A stretch of 64,000 bases of DNA from Polaribacter dokdonensis (GCF_024362345.1 NZ_CP101505.1:2687501-2751500), one strand, 5' to 3'; numbered from the stretch's first letter, positions 52,058 to 61,173 are shown. Numbers and translations: made by a program. The notes: generated by a model not told the origin, from the sequence alone.

Positions 52058-52254
52058 AAACAAAAAGAAAATCGCTTACATTTTTTGTAAGTATCATAAT
52101 ATTAGGTTTTTAGCTTTTTTCTAAAAACCTTTACTTTTTTTTAAAGTATCAAGCATTGATTTATTTTCAATAAAAGCTTGATAGAAAGTTGGGGGACTAT
52201 CTATCATGAGTGATGTTAATCACAAAAAAAAGAGACCGTTTTTACGGTCTCTTT
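52058..52254 (+). ncRNA. Candidate non-coding RNA (~200 nt)
   Basis: Downstream of the orphan promoter lie four hairpins: CTTACA/TGTAAG (52075-52091), a perfect 10-bp AGGTTTTTAG/CTAAAAACCT (52104-52130), ATCAAGC-ATTGA/TCAAT-GCTTGAT (52148-52182) and the terminal AAGAGACCGT/ACGGTCTCTT (52230-52253). No ORF longer than about 26 codons is present. It may be a 6S-like or other regulatory RNA; the class is not recognised. The region lies between the sigma factor gene and the deoxynucleoside kinase gene. Confidence 0.5.
52222..52254 (-). terminator. Terminator of the deoxynucleoside kinase gene
   Basis: Stem AAGAGACCGT/ACGGTCTCTT followed on the minus strand by a run of eight T. It lies 29 nt past the kinase stop and may also end the plus-strand RNA. 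Confidence 0.85.
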
Positions 52255-52282
52255 CATTTTACATCGATTTCTTTATTATTAG

Positions 52283-52897
52283 CTAGAACAACCCATTAAT
52301 TTGAGAATCTATTCTATCTATAATATAACCTAAGTCTTCTTGATTTTGTACAAAGTCTAAGTTGTCTACATCTATCACCAATAATTTACCTTTGGTGTAG
52401 GTAGAAATCCAAGCTTCATACCTTTCATTTAATCTACTTAAATAGTCTATGCTAATTGAGTTTTCATACTCTCTACCTCTTTTATGAATTTGACCCACTA
52501 ATGTAGAAATATCGGCTCTTAAGTAAATTAATAAATCTGGAGGTGATACCAAATTTTCCATCAACTCAAAAAGAGAACTATAATTGCTATAATCTCTATT
52601 CGTCATTAAACCCATTGCATGCAAGTTAGGTGCAAAAATATGAGCATCTTCATATATGGTTCTATCTTGTATAATGTTTTTGCCTGTTTCTCTTAGTTCT
52701 AAGATTTGGCGAAAACGACTATTTAAAAAGTAAACTTGTAAGTTAAAAGACCAACGTTCCATTTCTCCATAAAAATCATCTAAATAAGGATTTTCATCTA
52801 CAGATTCAAAATGGGGTTTCCATTTATAATGTTTGGCTAATAATTTGGTTAGCGTAGTTTTACCTGCGCCTATATTTCCTGCTATTGCAACATGCAT
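52283..52897 (-). CDS. Deoxynucleoside kinase
   Basis: A 204-residue kinase of the dGK/dAK/dCK family that phosphorylates deoxynucleosides for salvage. P-loop GNIGAGKTTL (7-16), FESVDENPYLDDFY (substrate Glu), the DRTIYEDAHIFA motif (DRS-like) and the lid RGREYENSI are present. The exact nucleoside preference cannot be told. Good terminator after it. Confidence 0.9.
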   Translation of the reverse strand: MHVAIAGNIGAGKTTLTKLLAKHYKWKPHFESVDENPYLDDFYGEMERWSFNLQVYFLNSRFRQILELRETGKNIIQDRTIYEDAHIFAPNLHAMGLMTNRDYSNYSSLFELMENLVSPPDLLIYLRADISTLVGQIHKRGREYENSISIDYLSRLNERYEAWISTYTKGKLLVIDVDNLDFVQNQEDLGYIIDRIDSQINGLF

Positions 52898-52960
52898 TGT
52901 ATATAAGTTCTATAAGTTAAAAGGGATGCTAAATTACTAAAAATAATAGAGTAAAAAAGT

Positions 52961-53638
52961 TTAACAGATTAATTTATAACCAAATCCTCTGATATTCAAA
53001 ATTTGAATATTTTCATCCTTTTTAAGCTTTTTTCTTAGTTTACTTATAAATACGTCCATGCTTCTTGCATTAAAGAAATCATCATTACCCCATAATTTAT
53101 TTAGAATAAAGGTTCTATCTAAAACCTGGTTTTTATTTTGTTGTAAATGGAATAACAATTCTGCTTCTCTATGTGTAAGATTTTCTTTTAAGTTTTCGAA
53201 TTCTAAGGTCTGTTTGGTGAAATTAAAGATGTAATTACCAATTTTAATGAGCTCAAGATTTGTTTTTAATTCTATTCTATTTAAAAGCGCTTTAATTCTT
53301 ACAATTAACTCTTCCATAGAAAAAGGCTTTTTTAAATAATCATTTCCACCTAAATTAAAACCTTCTAAAACATCTGATGTTTGCGATTTTGCAGTTAAAA
53401 AAATAATGGGAATATTTTTATTCGATTCTCTTATTTCTTTTGCCAAAGTAAATCCATCTTTCTTTGGCATCATTACATCTAAAACTAAAATATCTGGCTG
53501 ATTGGTTTTATAAAGGTCTAAAGCTTGCTCACCATTTTCTGCATGATCTACAATAAAATCTCTGCTTTCTAAACTCTCTCTAACTATCATGCCTAAGCTT
53601 GCTTCATCTTCGGCTAAAAGAACTTTAATTTTACTCAT
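52961..53638 (-). CDS. OmpR-family response regulator (RprY-like)
   Basis: A 225-residue regulator: receiver domain (about 3-118) with the acidic pair in LLAEDEAS, phospho-acceptor Asp in LVLDVMMPKKDG and Lys in DYLKKPFS; winged-helix DNA-binding domain (about 128-225) with LTHREAELLFHL and VFISKLRKKLKKD, ending RGFGYKLIC. Pairs with the kinase directly upstream, overlapping by 8 nt. Order and length fit RprXY of Bacteroides/Porphyromonas. TTAAC direct repeats in the divergent promoter region are its probable binding site. Confidence 0.9.
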   Translation of the reverse strand: MSKIKVLLAEDEASLGMIVRESLESRDFIVDHAENGEQALDLYKTNQPDILVLDVMMPKKDGFTLAKEIRESNKNIPIIFLTAKSQTSDVLEGFNLGGNDYLKKPFSMEELIVRIKALLNRIELKTNLELIKIGNYIFNFTKQTLEFENLKENLTHREAELLFHLQQNKNQVLDRTFILNKLWGNDDFFNARSMDVFISKLRKKLKKDENIQILNIRGFGYKLIC

Positions 53639-55235
53639 TAGGTATAGAAATTTTAAAAATAGTCTGACTGTTATCTGATATTAATGATAGCTTGCCTAAG
53701 TGTTTTTCAACAATTTTTTTACAGTAATACAAGCCAATTCCAAAACCTTTTACATCATGTGTGTTACCTTTTGGAACTCTATAGAATTTATCAAAGATTT
53801 TTTCTTGCTGATTTTTCTCTATGCCTAAACCATTATCAGCAATAGATATTTCTGTAGATTTTAAAATTGAGTTTATATTTATTTCAATTTCATCTCCACC
53901 ATATTTTACAGCATTATCTATGAGATTAGAAATTACATTTTCAAAATGAAAAACATCTACTTGTACATATATAGGTTGTTTATTTGTAGCAAAAGTAATT
54001 TGCTTATTTGTAGCGAGTAATTTATGTTTTTGCACAATTTTTTCAGTCATTTCTACAACATCTACACTTTCTTTTTTAAGAACTAATTGTTCGCTATCTA
54101 AAGTTGCAGTTTCTAATAATTTTTCAACCATTTGATGTAGTTTTTTCAGCTGAATACTAGACATTGCTAAATACCTTTGTGTTTTTTCTTTGTCATCTAT
54201 AACATTAAAATCAGATATAGCTTCTAAGGCTGTAGATACAGTTGCAATAGGTGTTTTAAATTCATGAGTTATATTACTAATTAAATCATTTTTAATACTT
54301 GCTAATTGTTTCTGTTTGTTGATTATTTTTAATAAATAAAACAAACAAGATATAATTAACAGCGATAATACAAGTGATATAAATATACCTCCAAAACTTC
54401 TTTGTAATGCTTCCAAATTCGGGTTATTGTATAGCAGCTCAAAACGTTGATTTTCTTTTACAAATGTAGATTTTGAAACCGCTAAAAAAGTTTCTGAATT
54501 TAAAACAGAATCTTTGGTTTGATGAAAAAGGGTATCACTCTTAATATGATGAAAACTTGTTTTAATATCAATTCCTTTTTTACTTAATTGATTGTCTATT
54601 AAAGAATCTATTTTGTTATAGTTTAAAGAGTTGTCGAAAAAAGAAATAAACATAGGTTTTAAATTCTTAATCAACTTAAGACTATCTGCAGATTTCTTTC
54701 CTTTAAAATATTGAATATCAGTTTTTTTACCATTTTTATCTAGAGAGAAACCATTTCTCTCATCCGTAAATTGTGTAAAAAGAATTGCAGTGTCTCTTTT
54801 TGTTTTTTTAGTTGATAATTTATCTTTACTAAGTTCATTTGCAAAATCTTTCATACCATTCATCATAGAATCTAACTGCTGCTGAGAAAGATTATCATCT
54901 GAAGTTATTTTGATGTTGCTTATTGTAAACTTTGGTTTTGTTCCTTTTTTCTTTTCTTTTCGAATGCTTTTAAAGATAGAATCATAAGAACCTTCTGTAG
55001 TGAATTTTATATCAACCTTATCTTCACTTGGTCTTAATATTGTTAAAAAATCTTTCTTTGCTAAATTGGCATAATAGATCTCTACAGCTGCATCTAAACT
55101 AAGCTGAATTTCATTTTGGACACGTTGTTTGTTTTCTTGGTAATTTTTATAATTCCAATAAATTTGAACAGCAATGGTAGTTAATATAGTTGCTGTAATA
55201 AAATAAAATATCCAAGTGTATTTTTTGGTGTTCAT
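53631..55235 (-). CDS. Sensor histidine kinase (RprX-like)
   Basis: A 534-residue membrane kinase: helix 1 (about 7-29), a large periplasmic region (about 30-275), helix 2 (about 277-300), HisKA with phospho-His in ISNITHEFKTPIATVST (about 318-334) and HATPase_c with NLIDNAVKYGG (N box), DNGLGIE, FGIGLYYCKKI. Its gene overlaps that of the regulator by 8 nt. The -7 box TATATTTG at 55240-55247 lies almost at the start codon. The stimulus is unknown. Confidence 0.9.
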   Translation of the reverse strand: MNTKKYTWIFYFITATILTTIAVQIYWNYKNYQENKQRVQNEIQLSLDAAVEIYYANLAKKDFLTILRPSEDKVDIKFTTEGSYDSIFKSIRKEKKKGTKPKFTISNIKITSDDNLSQQQLDSMMNGMKDFANELSKDKLSTKKTKRDTAILFTQFTDERNGFSLDKNGKKTDIQYFKGKKSADSLKLIKNLKPMFISFFDNSLNYNKIDSLIDNQLSKKGIDIKTSFHHIKSDTLFHQTKDSVLNSETFLAVSKSTFVKENQRFELLYNNPNLEALQRSFGGIFISLVLSLLIISCLFYLLKIINKQKQLASIKNDLISNITHEFKTPIATVSTALEAISDFNVIDDKEKTQRYLAMSSIQLKKLHQMVEKLLETATLDSEQLVLKKESVDVVEMTEKIVQKHKLLATNKQITFATNKQPIYVQVDVFHFENVISNLIDNAVKYGGDEIEININSILKSTEISIADNGLGIEKNQQEKIFDKFYRVPKGNTHDVKGFGIGLYYCKKIVEKHLGKLSLISDNSQTIFKISIPNE

Positions 55236-55239
55236 ACAG

Positions 55240-55247
55240 CAAATATA
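55240..55247 (-). promoter_or_regulatory. -7 box TATATTTG of the RprXY-like operon
   Basis: TAnnTTTG on the minus strand, ending 4 nt before the ATG at 55235; the transcript would be leaderless or nearly so. Confidence 0.5.
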
Positions 55248-55273
55248 AGAGGTAAAAACTATAAATACAGACG

Positions 55274-55299
55274 GTTAACACTCGTTAACACTCATTAAC
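55274..55299. promoter_or_regulatory. Direct TTAAC repeats, probable OmpR-type operator
   Basis: Three TTAAC cores at 55275, 55285 and 55295: GTTAACACTC, GTTAACACTC, ATTAACC, exactly 10 bp apart. They lie about 28 bp from the minus -7 box and about 23 bp from the plus -7-like box, which suits an OmpR-type activator for both divergent operons. Confidence 0.65.
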
Positions 55300-55356
55300 C
55301 TTAAAATACGAGTATCCTTTGCATCTTTGTGGTGTAATCAAATAATATAAATAATT

Positions 55357-55737
55357 ATGAAAAAATTAATAACACTTTTAGTAGCATTAACTTCTTTTAT
55401 TGGTTTTGCTCAATCTAAGAATATAGTTTTAGAAGATAATTACAACTATAATTCTCAGGTCAAAATAACATCACTTTCTTACAATGTAGATTCAGTAACA
55501 GAATTAGAAGAAATAGATTGGAAAGAAATTAAAAGTATCTTTAATACAAATAATGAAGATGATGTGATTAAACTGAGTTTTGCCATTAATATGGATAAAC
55601 GAAAAAGTAAAAAGGTAAAAATTGCAGGTAAATTTTCTGTAGAAGGTAAAACTGATAATATAGAAGAACTCATCAAAAAATCTAAAAAAGGAGTAAAAGG
55701 ATTAATTAAAGTATATAACAAATATCAAAACAAATAA
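55357..55737 (+). CDS. Small exported protein, first gene of the GLPGLI/TonB operon
   Basis: A 126-residue protein with signal peptide 1-19 (LVALTSFIGFAQS). The mature part is Lys/Asp/Glu-rich and has a paired strand pattern (IKLSFAINMDKRKSKKVKIAG); the C-terminal end is basic. No named domain is recognised. It starts the operon, 2 nt before the first GLPGLI gene. A -7-like box CATCTTTG (55322-55329) precedes it. Confidence 0.6.
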   Translation: MKKLITLLVALTSFIGFAQSKNIVLEDNYNYNSQVKITSLSYNVDSVTELEEIDWKEIKSIFNTNNEDDVIKLSFAINMDKRKSKKVKIAGKFSVEGKTDNIEELIKKSKKGVKGLIKVYNKYQNK

Positions 55738-55739
55738 TT

Positions 55740-56582
55740 ATGAAAGCGATACTAACAGGTTTAATGCTACTTTTTGTAGCTACAATTTCAGCACAAAATT
55801 TTTCAGGGAGAGCTACTTATAAAACTAGTAGAAAATCTACCATCAAATTTGGTGAAAATCAAAAAGGAATAACAGATAAAATGCAGGAAGAACTTAAGAA
55901 GCGAATGCAGAAAATGAATCAAAAAACGTTCATTTTAGAGTTTGATAAGACTACATCTATCTATAAAGAAGATGTAAAGTTAGATAATCCAAATCCGCAA
56001 GCAAGAAGAGGTGGAGTAATGGTAATGTCTTTTGGAGGTTCAGGTAGCACAGATATTTATTTCAAAAATATAAAGAATCAAAAATTTGCAAATAAAACTG
56101 CAATTATGGGTAAACCATTTTTGGTAAAAGATAAATTGAAGAAAATTAACTGGGAGCTTTCATCAGAAACCAAAAACATTGGTATGTATACTTGTTATAA
56201 AGCTACAGCTACAGAAGAAGTAGAAAATATTAAAATTAGTATGATTAATGGTGAATCTAAAGAAACTAAAACCAAAGAAACCATTACTACAACTGCTTGG
56301 TATACTACTCAAGTTCCAATTAGTAATGGTCCTAAAGACTATCAAGGTTTGCCAGGTTTAATTTTAGAAATTAATGATGGTAAAAACTTAATTGTTTGTA
56401 CAGAAATTGTTTTAAATCCAGAAAAACCTGTTGTTATTGTAGAGCCAACAAAGGGTAAAGTGGTTAATCAAAAGAAGTTCTCTAAAATTCAAAAAGAGAA
56501 ATCTGATGAAATGATGGAAAAGATGAGAAGTAGAAATGGGGTAGATCTTGGAAATGGAATTCAAATTAAAATGGGTGGCTAA
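55740..56582 (+). CDS. GLPGLI family protein 1
   Basis: A 280-residue exported protein; signal peptide 1-18. It holds the name-giving motif QGLPGLILEINDGKNLIVC (about residue 202) after AWYTTQVPISNGPKDY. N-terminal part begins SGRATYKTSRKS. TIGR01200 proteins are Bacteroidota-specific, with no proven function, and often sit next to TonB receptors. It is followed by a related copy at 56680. Confidence 0.87.
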   Translation: MKAILTGLMLLFVATISAQNFSGRATYKTSRKSTIKFGENQKGITDKMQEELKKRMQKMNQKTFILEFDKTTSIYKEDVKLDNPNPQARRGGVMVMSFGGSGSTDIYFKNIKNQKFANKTAIMGKPFLVKDKLKKINWELSSETKNIGMYTCYKATATEEVENIKISMINGESKETKTKETITTTAWYTTQVPISNGPKDYQGLPGLILEINDGKNLIVCTEIVLNPEKPVVIVEPTKGKVVNQKKFSKIQKEKSDEMMEKMRSRNGVDLGNGIQIKMGG

Positions 56583-56679
56583 GTGTTAAAGTTTTCATAA
56601 CAGTATTAAACTTTTGTTCATTTTTTAAGTCTTAGGCATATTATACAAGTATTTTTGATTAAAATTTAAAAAAATAAAC

Positions 56680-57510
56680 ATGAAATCATTACTAACACTC
56701 TTTTTGGCATTTATCACAATTACAAGTTTTGCACAAAAAGATTTTGAAGGTCAAGCAACCTACATGTCTAAAACTACTATGGATATGAGTAGGTTTGGCA
56801 ATCAGATGAGCGAGCAGCAGAAAAAGCAAATTATGGCTCGTATGAAAAACTTTTTAGAAAAAACTTATACGTTAAGCTTTAATAGAAATGAATCTTCTTT
56901 TAAAGAAGATGTTAAACTAGATGCTCCAGGATCTTCTGGTCCAAGATGGGGTGCAAGTAATGGTCAAGGTTCTATATATAAAAACCTAAAAGAACGTGAG
57001 ATGATTGAAGATGTTGAGCAATTTAGCAAACGTTTTTTAGTTGTTGAGCCAATGGATCAACCAAAATGGGAATTAGGTACAGAAAGTAAAAAAATTGGTC
57101 AGTATACTGTTTATAAAGCTACAATGACCACTGTAGATAATAAAATAGATTGGGGAGGTATTTTTAGAAGAGGTAGAAGAAATCAAGCAAAAGATTCTAC
57201 AAATACAGAAGATAAGGAAGAAGTTAAAATGTTGAATGTTACTGCTTGGTACACACCACAAATTCCTGTTAGTTCAGGTCCTGAATCTTACTGGGGTTTA
57301 CCTGGTTTAATTTTAGAAATAAACGCAGATAGAACTACAATGTTATGTACAGAGATTATTATTAACCCTTCAGAATCTATAGAAATAGAAAAACCGAAAA
57401 AAGGGAAAAAAGTTTCTAGAGAAGAGTACAACAAAATTATCAAAGTAAAAACAGAAGAACTTAAAGAACGTTTTCAAAACAGACGTAGAGGAGGAGGAAG
57501 AGGATTTTAA
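56680..57510 (+). CDS. GLPGLI family protein 2
   Basis: A 276-residue paralogue of the gene before it: signal peptide 1-18, EGQATYMSKTTMDMS, ...AWYTPQIPVSSGPESYWGLPGLILEIN (in parts), then an Arg/Gly-rich tail (RRRGGGRGF). Similarity to protein 1 spans the whole length (about 40-50% by eye in the core), so it is a tandem duplicate. Gap of 97 nt between them, with no clear terminator. Confidence 0.87.
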   Translation: MKSLLTLFLAFITITSFAQKDFEGQATYMSKTTMDMSRFGNQMSEQQKKQIMARMKNFLEKTYTLSFNRNESSFKEDVKLDAPGSSGPRWGASNGQGSIYKNLKEREMIEDVEQFSKRFLVVEPMDQPKWELGTESKKIGQYTVYKATMTTVDNKIDWGGIFRRGRRNQAKDSTNTEDKEEVKMLNVTAWYTPQIPVSSGPESYWGLPGLILEINADRTTMLCTEIIINPSESIEIEKPKKGKKVSREEYNKIIKVKTEELKERFQNRRRGGGRGF

Positions 57511-57551
57511 TATCAACTAAAACTTCTATCTAACTAAAAACACATTTACAC

Positions 57552-60302
57552 ATGAAAAAACTACTACTTATCGCCATTTTTATGGTGTCTTGGGCTACTA
57601 CTGCCCAAATTAAATACTCAGGAGTTGTAAAAGATTCTATAGGTGAGCCATTAGAAATGGCAAACGTTATTGCTTTAGATACTGTTGCTAAAAGAATTGC
57701 ATCTTATGGTTTTACAGACGCTAAAGGAGTTTTCAAACTAGATTTAGCAAAAAACACAGTTTATAATATTAAAATTAGTTATGTTGGTTTTAAAGAAATT
57801 AGCGAAAACATAAAAACTGGTGAAACAGATATGTCTAAAAACTACACAATGTATGAAGACAATATGTTAGAAGGGATTAATATTGTAGCAAAAATGCCAG
57901 TAACTGTTAAGGGTGATACCATTATTTACAATGCAGATTCCTTTAAAAATGGTTCTGAAAGAAAACTAAAAGATGTATTAGAAAAACTACCAGGTGTAGA
58001 AATAAATGATGCAGGCCAAATTGAAGTAGAAGGTAAAGCTGTCGAAAAAATTATGGTAGATGGTAAAGAGTTTTTTAGTGGAGATACTAAATTAGCTACA
58101 GAAAACATACCTTCTAATGCTGTAGATAAAATACAGGTATTAAGAAACTACTCTAATGTAAGCCAATTAAGTGGTGTACAAAACAATCAAGATAGAGTTG
58201 CTATAAACATTAAATTAAAAGAAGGTAAAAAGAACTTTTGGTTTGGAGATATCTCTGCAGGTGGAGGTCAATCTCAAGATGAAACTTTGTATTTGTTTCA
58301 GCCAAAATTATTTTATTACACACCAAAATATACCATCAACATTATTGGTGATGTAAATAACCTTGGTGATGTTGTTATAAGTAGAAGAGATGCTAGAAGT
58401 TTTGGAGGAAGTTTTCAAAGTCAAAGTCCTTCTAATGGAACAAATATTAGTTTGGGAGATGCAGGTATTGGTTTTTTAAATGCTGGTGCAAGAAATGCAA
58501 ATAGAATAGAAACAAAGTTATCAGCATTAAACTTTAGTTATTCTCCAAACCCTAAATTAGATTTAAGCGGATTTTTAATTTGGTCTGGAAACAGCAATGG
58601 ACAAAGAAATATTAATGATATTGATTATGTAGATCCTACAATTCCAGATGAATTTAGAGATACAAGAACAAACCAAACAAGTAATACTGGTTTATTTAGA
58701 TTTAGTACTGTTTATAAGAAAGATTTTAACAATCAGTTAAATTATAATATTTCTGGACGTTTTTCTAACGAGTTTAGCAATGAGTCTGTAGATTCTAGAG
58801 TACTAAGTGATATTAATCAGTTCGAAAGTGCAACACCATACACTATAAATCAAGACTTTAGTTATTTCTACACAGCAAGCGAAAAAAGTATTTTTGCTTT
58901 AGAGGTAAAACATTTATTACAAGATGAAGATCCTTTTTATATAGCTTCTTTAGAAAATGATCCAAATAATAATGATGATGCAGATAATGATGGTTTTGAT
59001 GATGCTGCAGAAACTTTAGGTTTAGACAGGTCTAATATGTTTTATACATTAGAGCAAGACAGAAAGGTAAAATCGAATCAATTAGATGCAAAATTAGATT
59101 ACTACTATATTTTAAATCAAAAAAGTAACTTAAACTTTGTTGCTGGTACTATATTAAGTCAACAAAATTTTGATTCTCGTTTTTTCCAAATTTTAGACAA
59201 TGGTGCAGAATTAGATCCTAATCCAACAATACCTGGTATTGTAGATCCTCAAACAACCAATGATACTGAGTATAATTTTACTGATATTTATGCAGGTTTA
59301 AGATATAGATTAAGATCAGGAATTTTTACTTTTACACCTGGTTTTACATTACATTCTTACAACTCAAATAATACACAATATGGTACTGAAACGTTTGAAG
59401 ACAAATTCTTTAAATTATTACCAGAGTTTAATGTTATTGCACAGTTTAAGCAAAGTGAGAGTTTAAATTTTACATATAGACAACAAGTAAACTTTACAGA
59501 TGTTAACCAGATTGCTAGAGGTATAGTTGCCAATAGTTACGATTCTTTCTTTTTTGGAAATTCAGAATTAATTAATGCAAGTTTTCATAATGTAAGTTTA
59601 AACTATAGAAGTTTTAATCTGTTCAACAACAGTAATGTTTTTGCTAGAGTTAATTATACTAAAACAATAGATCAAGTAAACAGGAATACAATTTTTGAAC
59701 CAGGTTCTGTAGTTTCTAGTAGTAACTCTATCAACTCTCCTTTAGATAATGAAAACTTTACAGCCATATTATCTGCAGGAAAAACATTTGGAAAAATTCA
59801 AACACGTTTAGGAGGTAATTATAATTTTAATAGAAGTTATCAATTCATCAACTCTTTAGAGAATACCAATGAGAATATAAGTTATGGTTTTAATACAAGA
59901 ATTGGTACTAACTTTAGAAAAGCACCAAATGTTACTTTAAGGTATAATATTAGTTTTAGCAACCAAGAAAATAGTGCAAGACCAGATATTGTTAAAACAG
60001 TTAGACATACACCATCTATAAATTTTGATGCTTACATTTGGAAATCTGTAACATTAACTTCAGATTATTCATTTACAGATCAAAGACAAAATGGTGTTTC
60101 TGCAAACTCATTTAGTTTATGGAATGCAAAATTAGCTTATAGAAAAGATAGTGATGCAAAATGGGAATATGAAGTAGTAGGGAATAACTTATTAGCAACT
60201 GGTTCACAAGCCTCAGTTAGTCAGAGTGTATTTGCATTTACATTAAATGAGAGATTTATTTTACCAAGATTCATAAGTTTTAGAGTGCGTTATCAATTAT
60301 AA
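57552..60302 (+). CDS. TonB-dependent outer-membrane receptor with carboxypeptidase-like N-terminal domain
   Basis: A 916-residue outer-membrane protein: signal peptide 1-18, CarboxypepD_reg-like domain (about 20-105, YSGVVKDSIGEPLEMANVIA), plug (about 120-225, LKDVLEKLPGVEINDAGQIEV and VDKIQVLRNYSN), then a strand-rich barrel to the terminal Tyr-Gln-Leu. An acidic DxDxD-like patch NNDDADNDGFDD (about 475-486) may bind calcium. It is the OMP_b-brl_3 type common in Bacteroidota, linked here to GLPGLI proteins; cargo unknown. Strong terminator after it. Confidence 0.87.
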   Translation: MKKLLLIAIFMVSWATTAQIKYSGVVKDSIGEPLEMANVIALDTVAKRIASYGFTDAKGVFKLDLAKNTVYNIKISYVGFKEISENIKTGETDMSKNYTMYEDNMLEGINIVAKMPVTVKGDTIIYNADSFKNGSERKLKDVLEKLPGVEINDAGQIEVEGKAVEKIMVDGKEFFSGDTKLATENIPSNAVDKIQVLRNYSNVSQLSGVQNNQDRVAINIKLKEGKKNFWFGDISAGGGQSQDETLYLFQPKLFYYTPKYTINIIGDVNNLGDVVISRRDARSFGGSFQSQSPSNGTNISLGDAGIGFLNAGARNANRIETKLSALNFSYSPNPKLDLSGFLIWSGNSNGQRNINDIDYVDPTIPDEFRDTRTNQTSNTGLFRFSTVYKKDFNNQLNYNISGRFSNEFSNESVDSRVLSDINQFESATPYTINQDFSYFYTASEKSIFALEVKHLLQDEDPFYIASLENDPNNNDDADNDGFDDAAETLGLDRSNMFYTLEQDRKVKSNQLDAKLDYYYILNQKSNLNFVAGTILSQQNFDSRFFQILDNGAELDPNPTIPGIVDPQTTNDTEYNFTDIYAGLRYRLRSGIFTFTPGFTLHSYNSNNTQYGTETFEDKFFKLLPEFNVIAQFKQSESLNFTYRQQVNFTDVNQIARGIVANSYDSFFFGNSELINASFHNVSLNYRSFNLFNNSNVFARVNYTKTIDQVNRNTIFEPGSVVSSSNSINSPLDNENFTAILSAGKTFGKIQTRLGGNYNFNRSYQFINSLENTNENISYGFNTRIGTNFRKAPNVTLRYNISFSNQENSARPDIVKTVRHTPSINFDAYIWKSVTLTSDYSFTDQRQNGVSANSFSLWNAKLAYRKDSDAKWEYEVVGNNLLATGSQASVSQSVFAFTLNERFILPRFISFRVRYQL

Positions 60303-60325
60303 TTCATTTAAAATCTTTAAATATA

Positions 60326-60353
60326 AAATGGCTCAATCTTGAGCCATTTTTTT
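60326..60353 (+). terminator. Terminator after the TonB receptor gene
   Basis: Stem AAAATGGCTCAA / TTGAGCCATTTT with a 2-nt loop, followed by T residues. Confidence 0.85.
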
Positions 60354-60364
60354 ATTTTTGTCAA

Positions 60365-61126
60365 ATGAGTTTATTAGCATCAAAATCGCCTATTTATACA
60401 ACTTTTAAAACGTTAGGTTTACTCTATCTTTTTTTTGTTGTAGGCTTGTTTTTAGATAGTTTTTACATGGTAAGAATTACTGAAAACGCACAGTTTTATG
60501 CAAATGCTTTAATGCTCATTGTATTTTTTATCACATTTTTTAAAGTAACACCAAGGTTAAAAGAACAAATGGTTTCTGCTGTTCTTATTGGTTTTTTTGG
60601 TGAGTATTTATTTTCTATTTTATTGGGTATGTATACCTATAGATTAGAAAATGTGCCACATTATATTCCTTTTGGTCATGCATTTGTATACATAGCAGTT
60701 TTATGTTTTTCGAAAGCAGCATCAATAAAAGCTAGAAGAAAACAAATTGAAACCTTTTTGATTATAGCTATTATTATTTATGCAACCTTATTTTTGGTAC
60801 TTAAGAATGATGTTTTTGGTTTTGTAATGACAGTTGCAACTTTATTCATTTTACGAAATAAATCTAAAGAGCGTTTGTTTTATTTAACCATGTATGCATC
60901 TGTAGTTGTTTTAGAGTTGGTAGGCACCTATTATAAATGCTGGTTTTGGCCAAGTACAGCCTGGAGTGTAGTTCCGTTTTTACCAAGTGCAAATCCACCA
61001 AGTGGAATAAGTTTGTTTTATTTTTTACTAGACTTAGGAACTTTATGGTTGTACAAACAAAGGCACAGAGAAGCTTGGCAAAGAATGAAAGATATTCGTA
61101 AAATAAGATTGGCACCAAAAAACTAA
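60365..61126 (+). CDS. Multi-pass membrane protein of unknown function
   Basis: A 253-residue protein with about seven hydrophobic helices (about 14-32, 42-60, 70-88, 100-118, 130-146, 150-165, 205-228), a conserved-looking FWPSTAWSVVPFLPSANPPSG loop (in parts) and a basic C-terminus (WQRMKDIRKIR). No family recognised. A TATTTTTG box (60353-60360) overlaps the terminator end right before the ATG. It precedes gldA by 47 nt. Confidence 0.6.
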   Translation: MSLLASKSPIYTTFKTLGLLYLFFVVGLFLDSFYMVRITENAQFYANALMLIVFFITFFKVTPRLKEQMVSAVLIGFFGEYLFSILLGMYTYRLENVPHYIPFGHAFVYIAVLCFSKAASIKARRKQIETFLIIAIIIYATLFLVLKNDVFGFVMTVATLFILRNKSKERLFYLTMYASVVVLELVGTYYKCWFWPSTAWSVVPFLPSANPPSGISLFYFLLDLGTLWLYKQRHREAWQRMKDIRKIRLAPKN

Positions 61127-61173
61127 ATGCAATATTATTACGTTTACAGTTTTAGTTTCACAAAAAGTTAATC

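Noticed and set aside
52190..52205. GGGGGACTAT sequence suggesting tmRNA
   Set aside because: No tRNA-like domain, tag peptide or acceptor stem can be built around it.
52206..52286. Short plus-strand ORF starting MSDVNHKKKRP inside the candidate ncRNA
   Set aside because: It runs through the terminator hairpin and into the kinase gene; unlikely to be translated.
55274..55299. CRISPR-like short repeat
   Set aside because: Only 10-bp units without spacers; it fits a regulator operator better.
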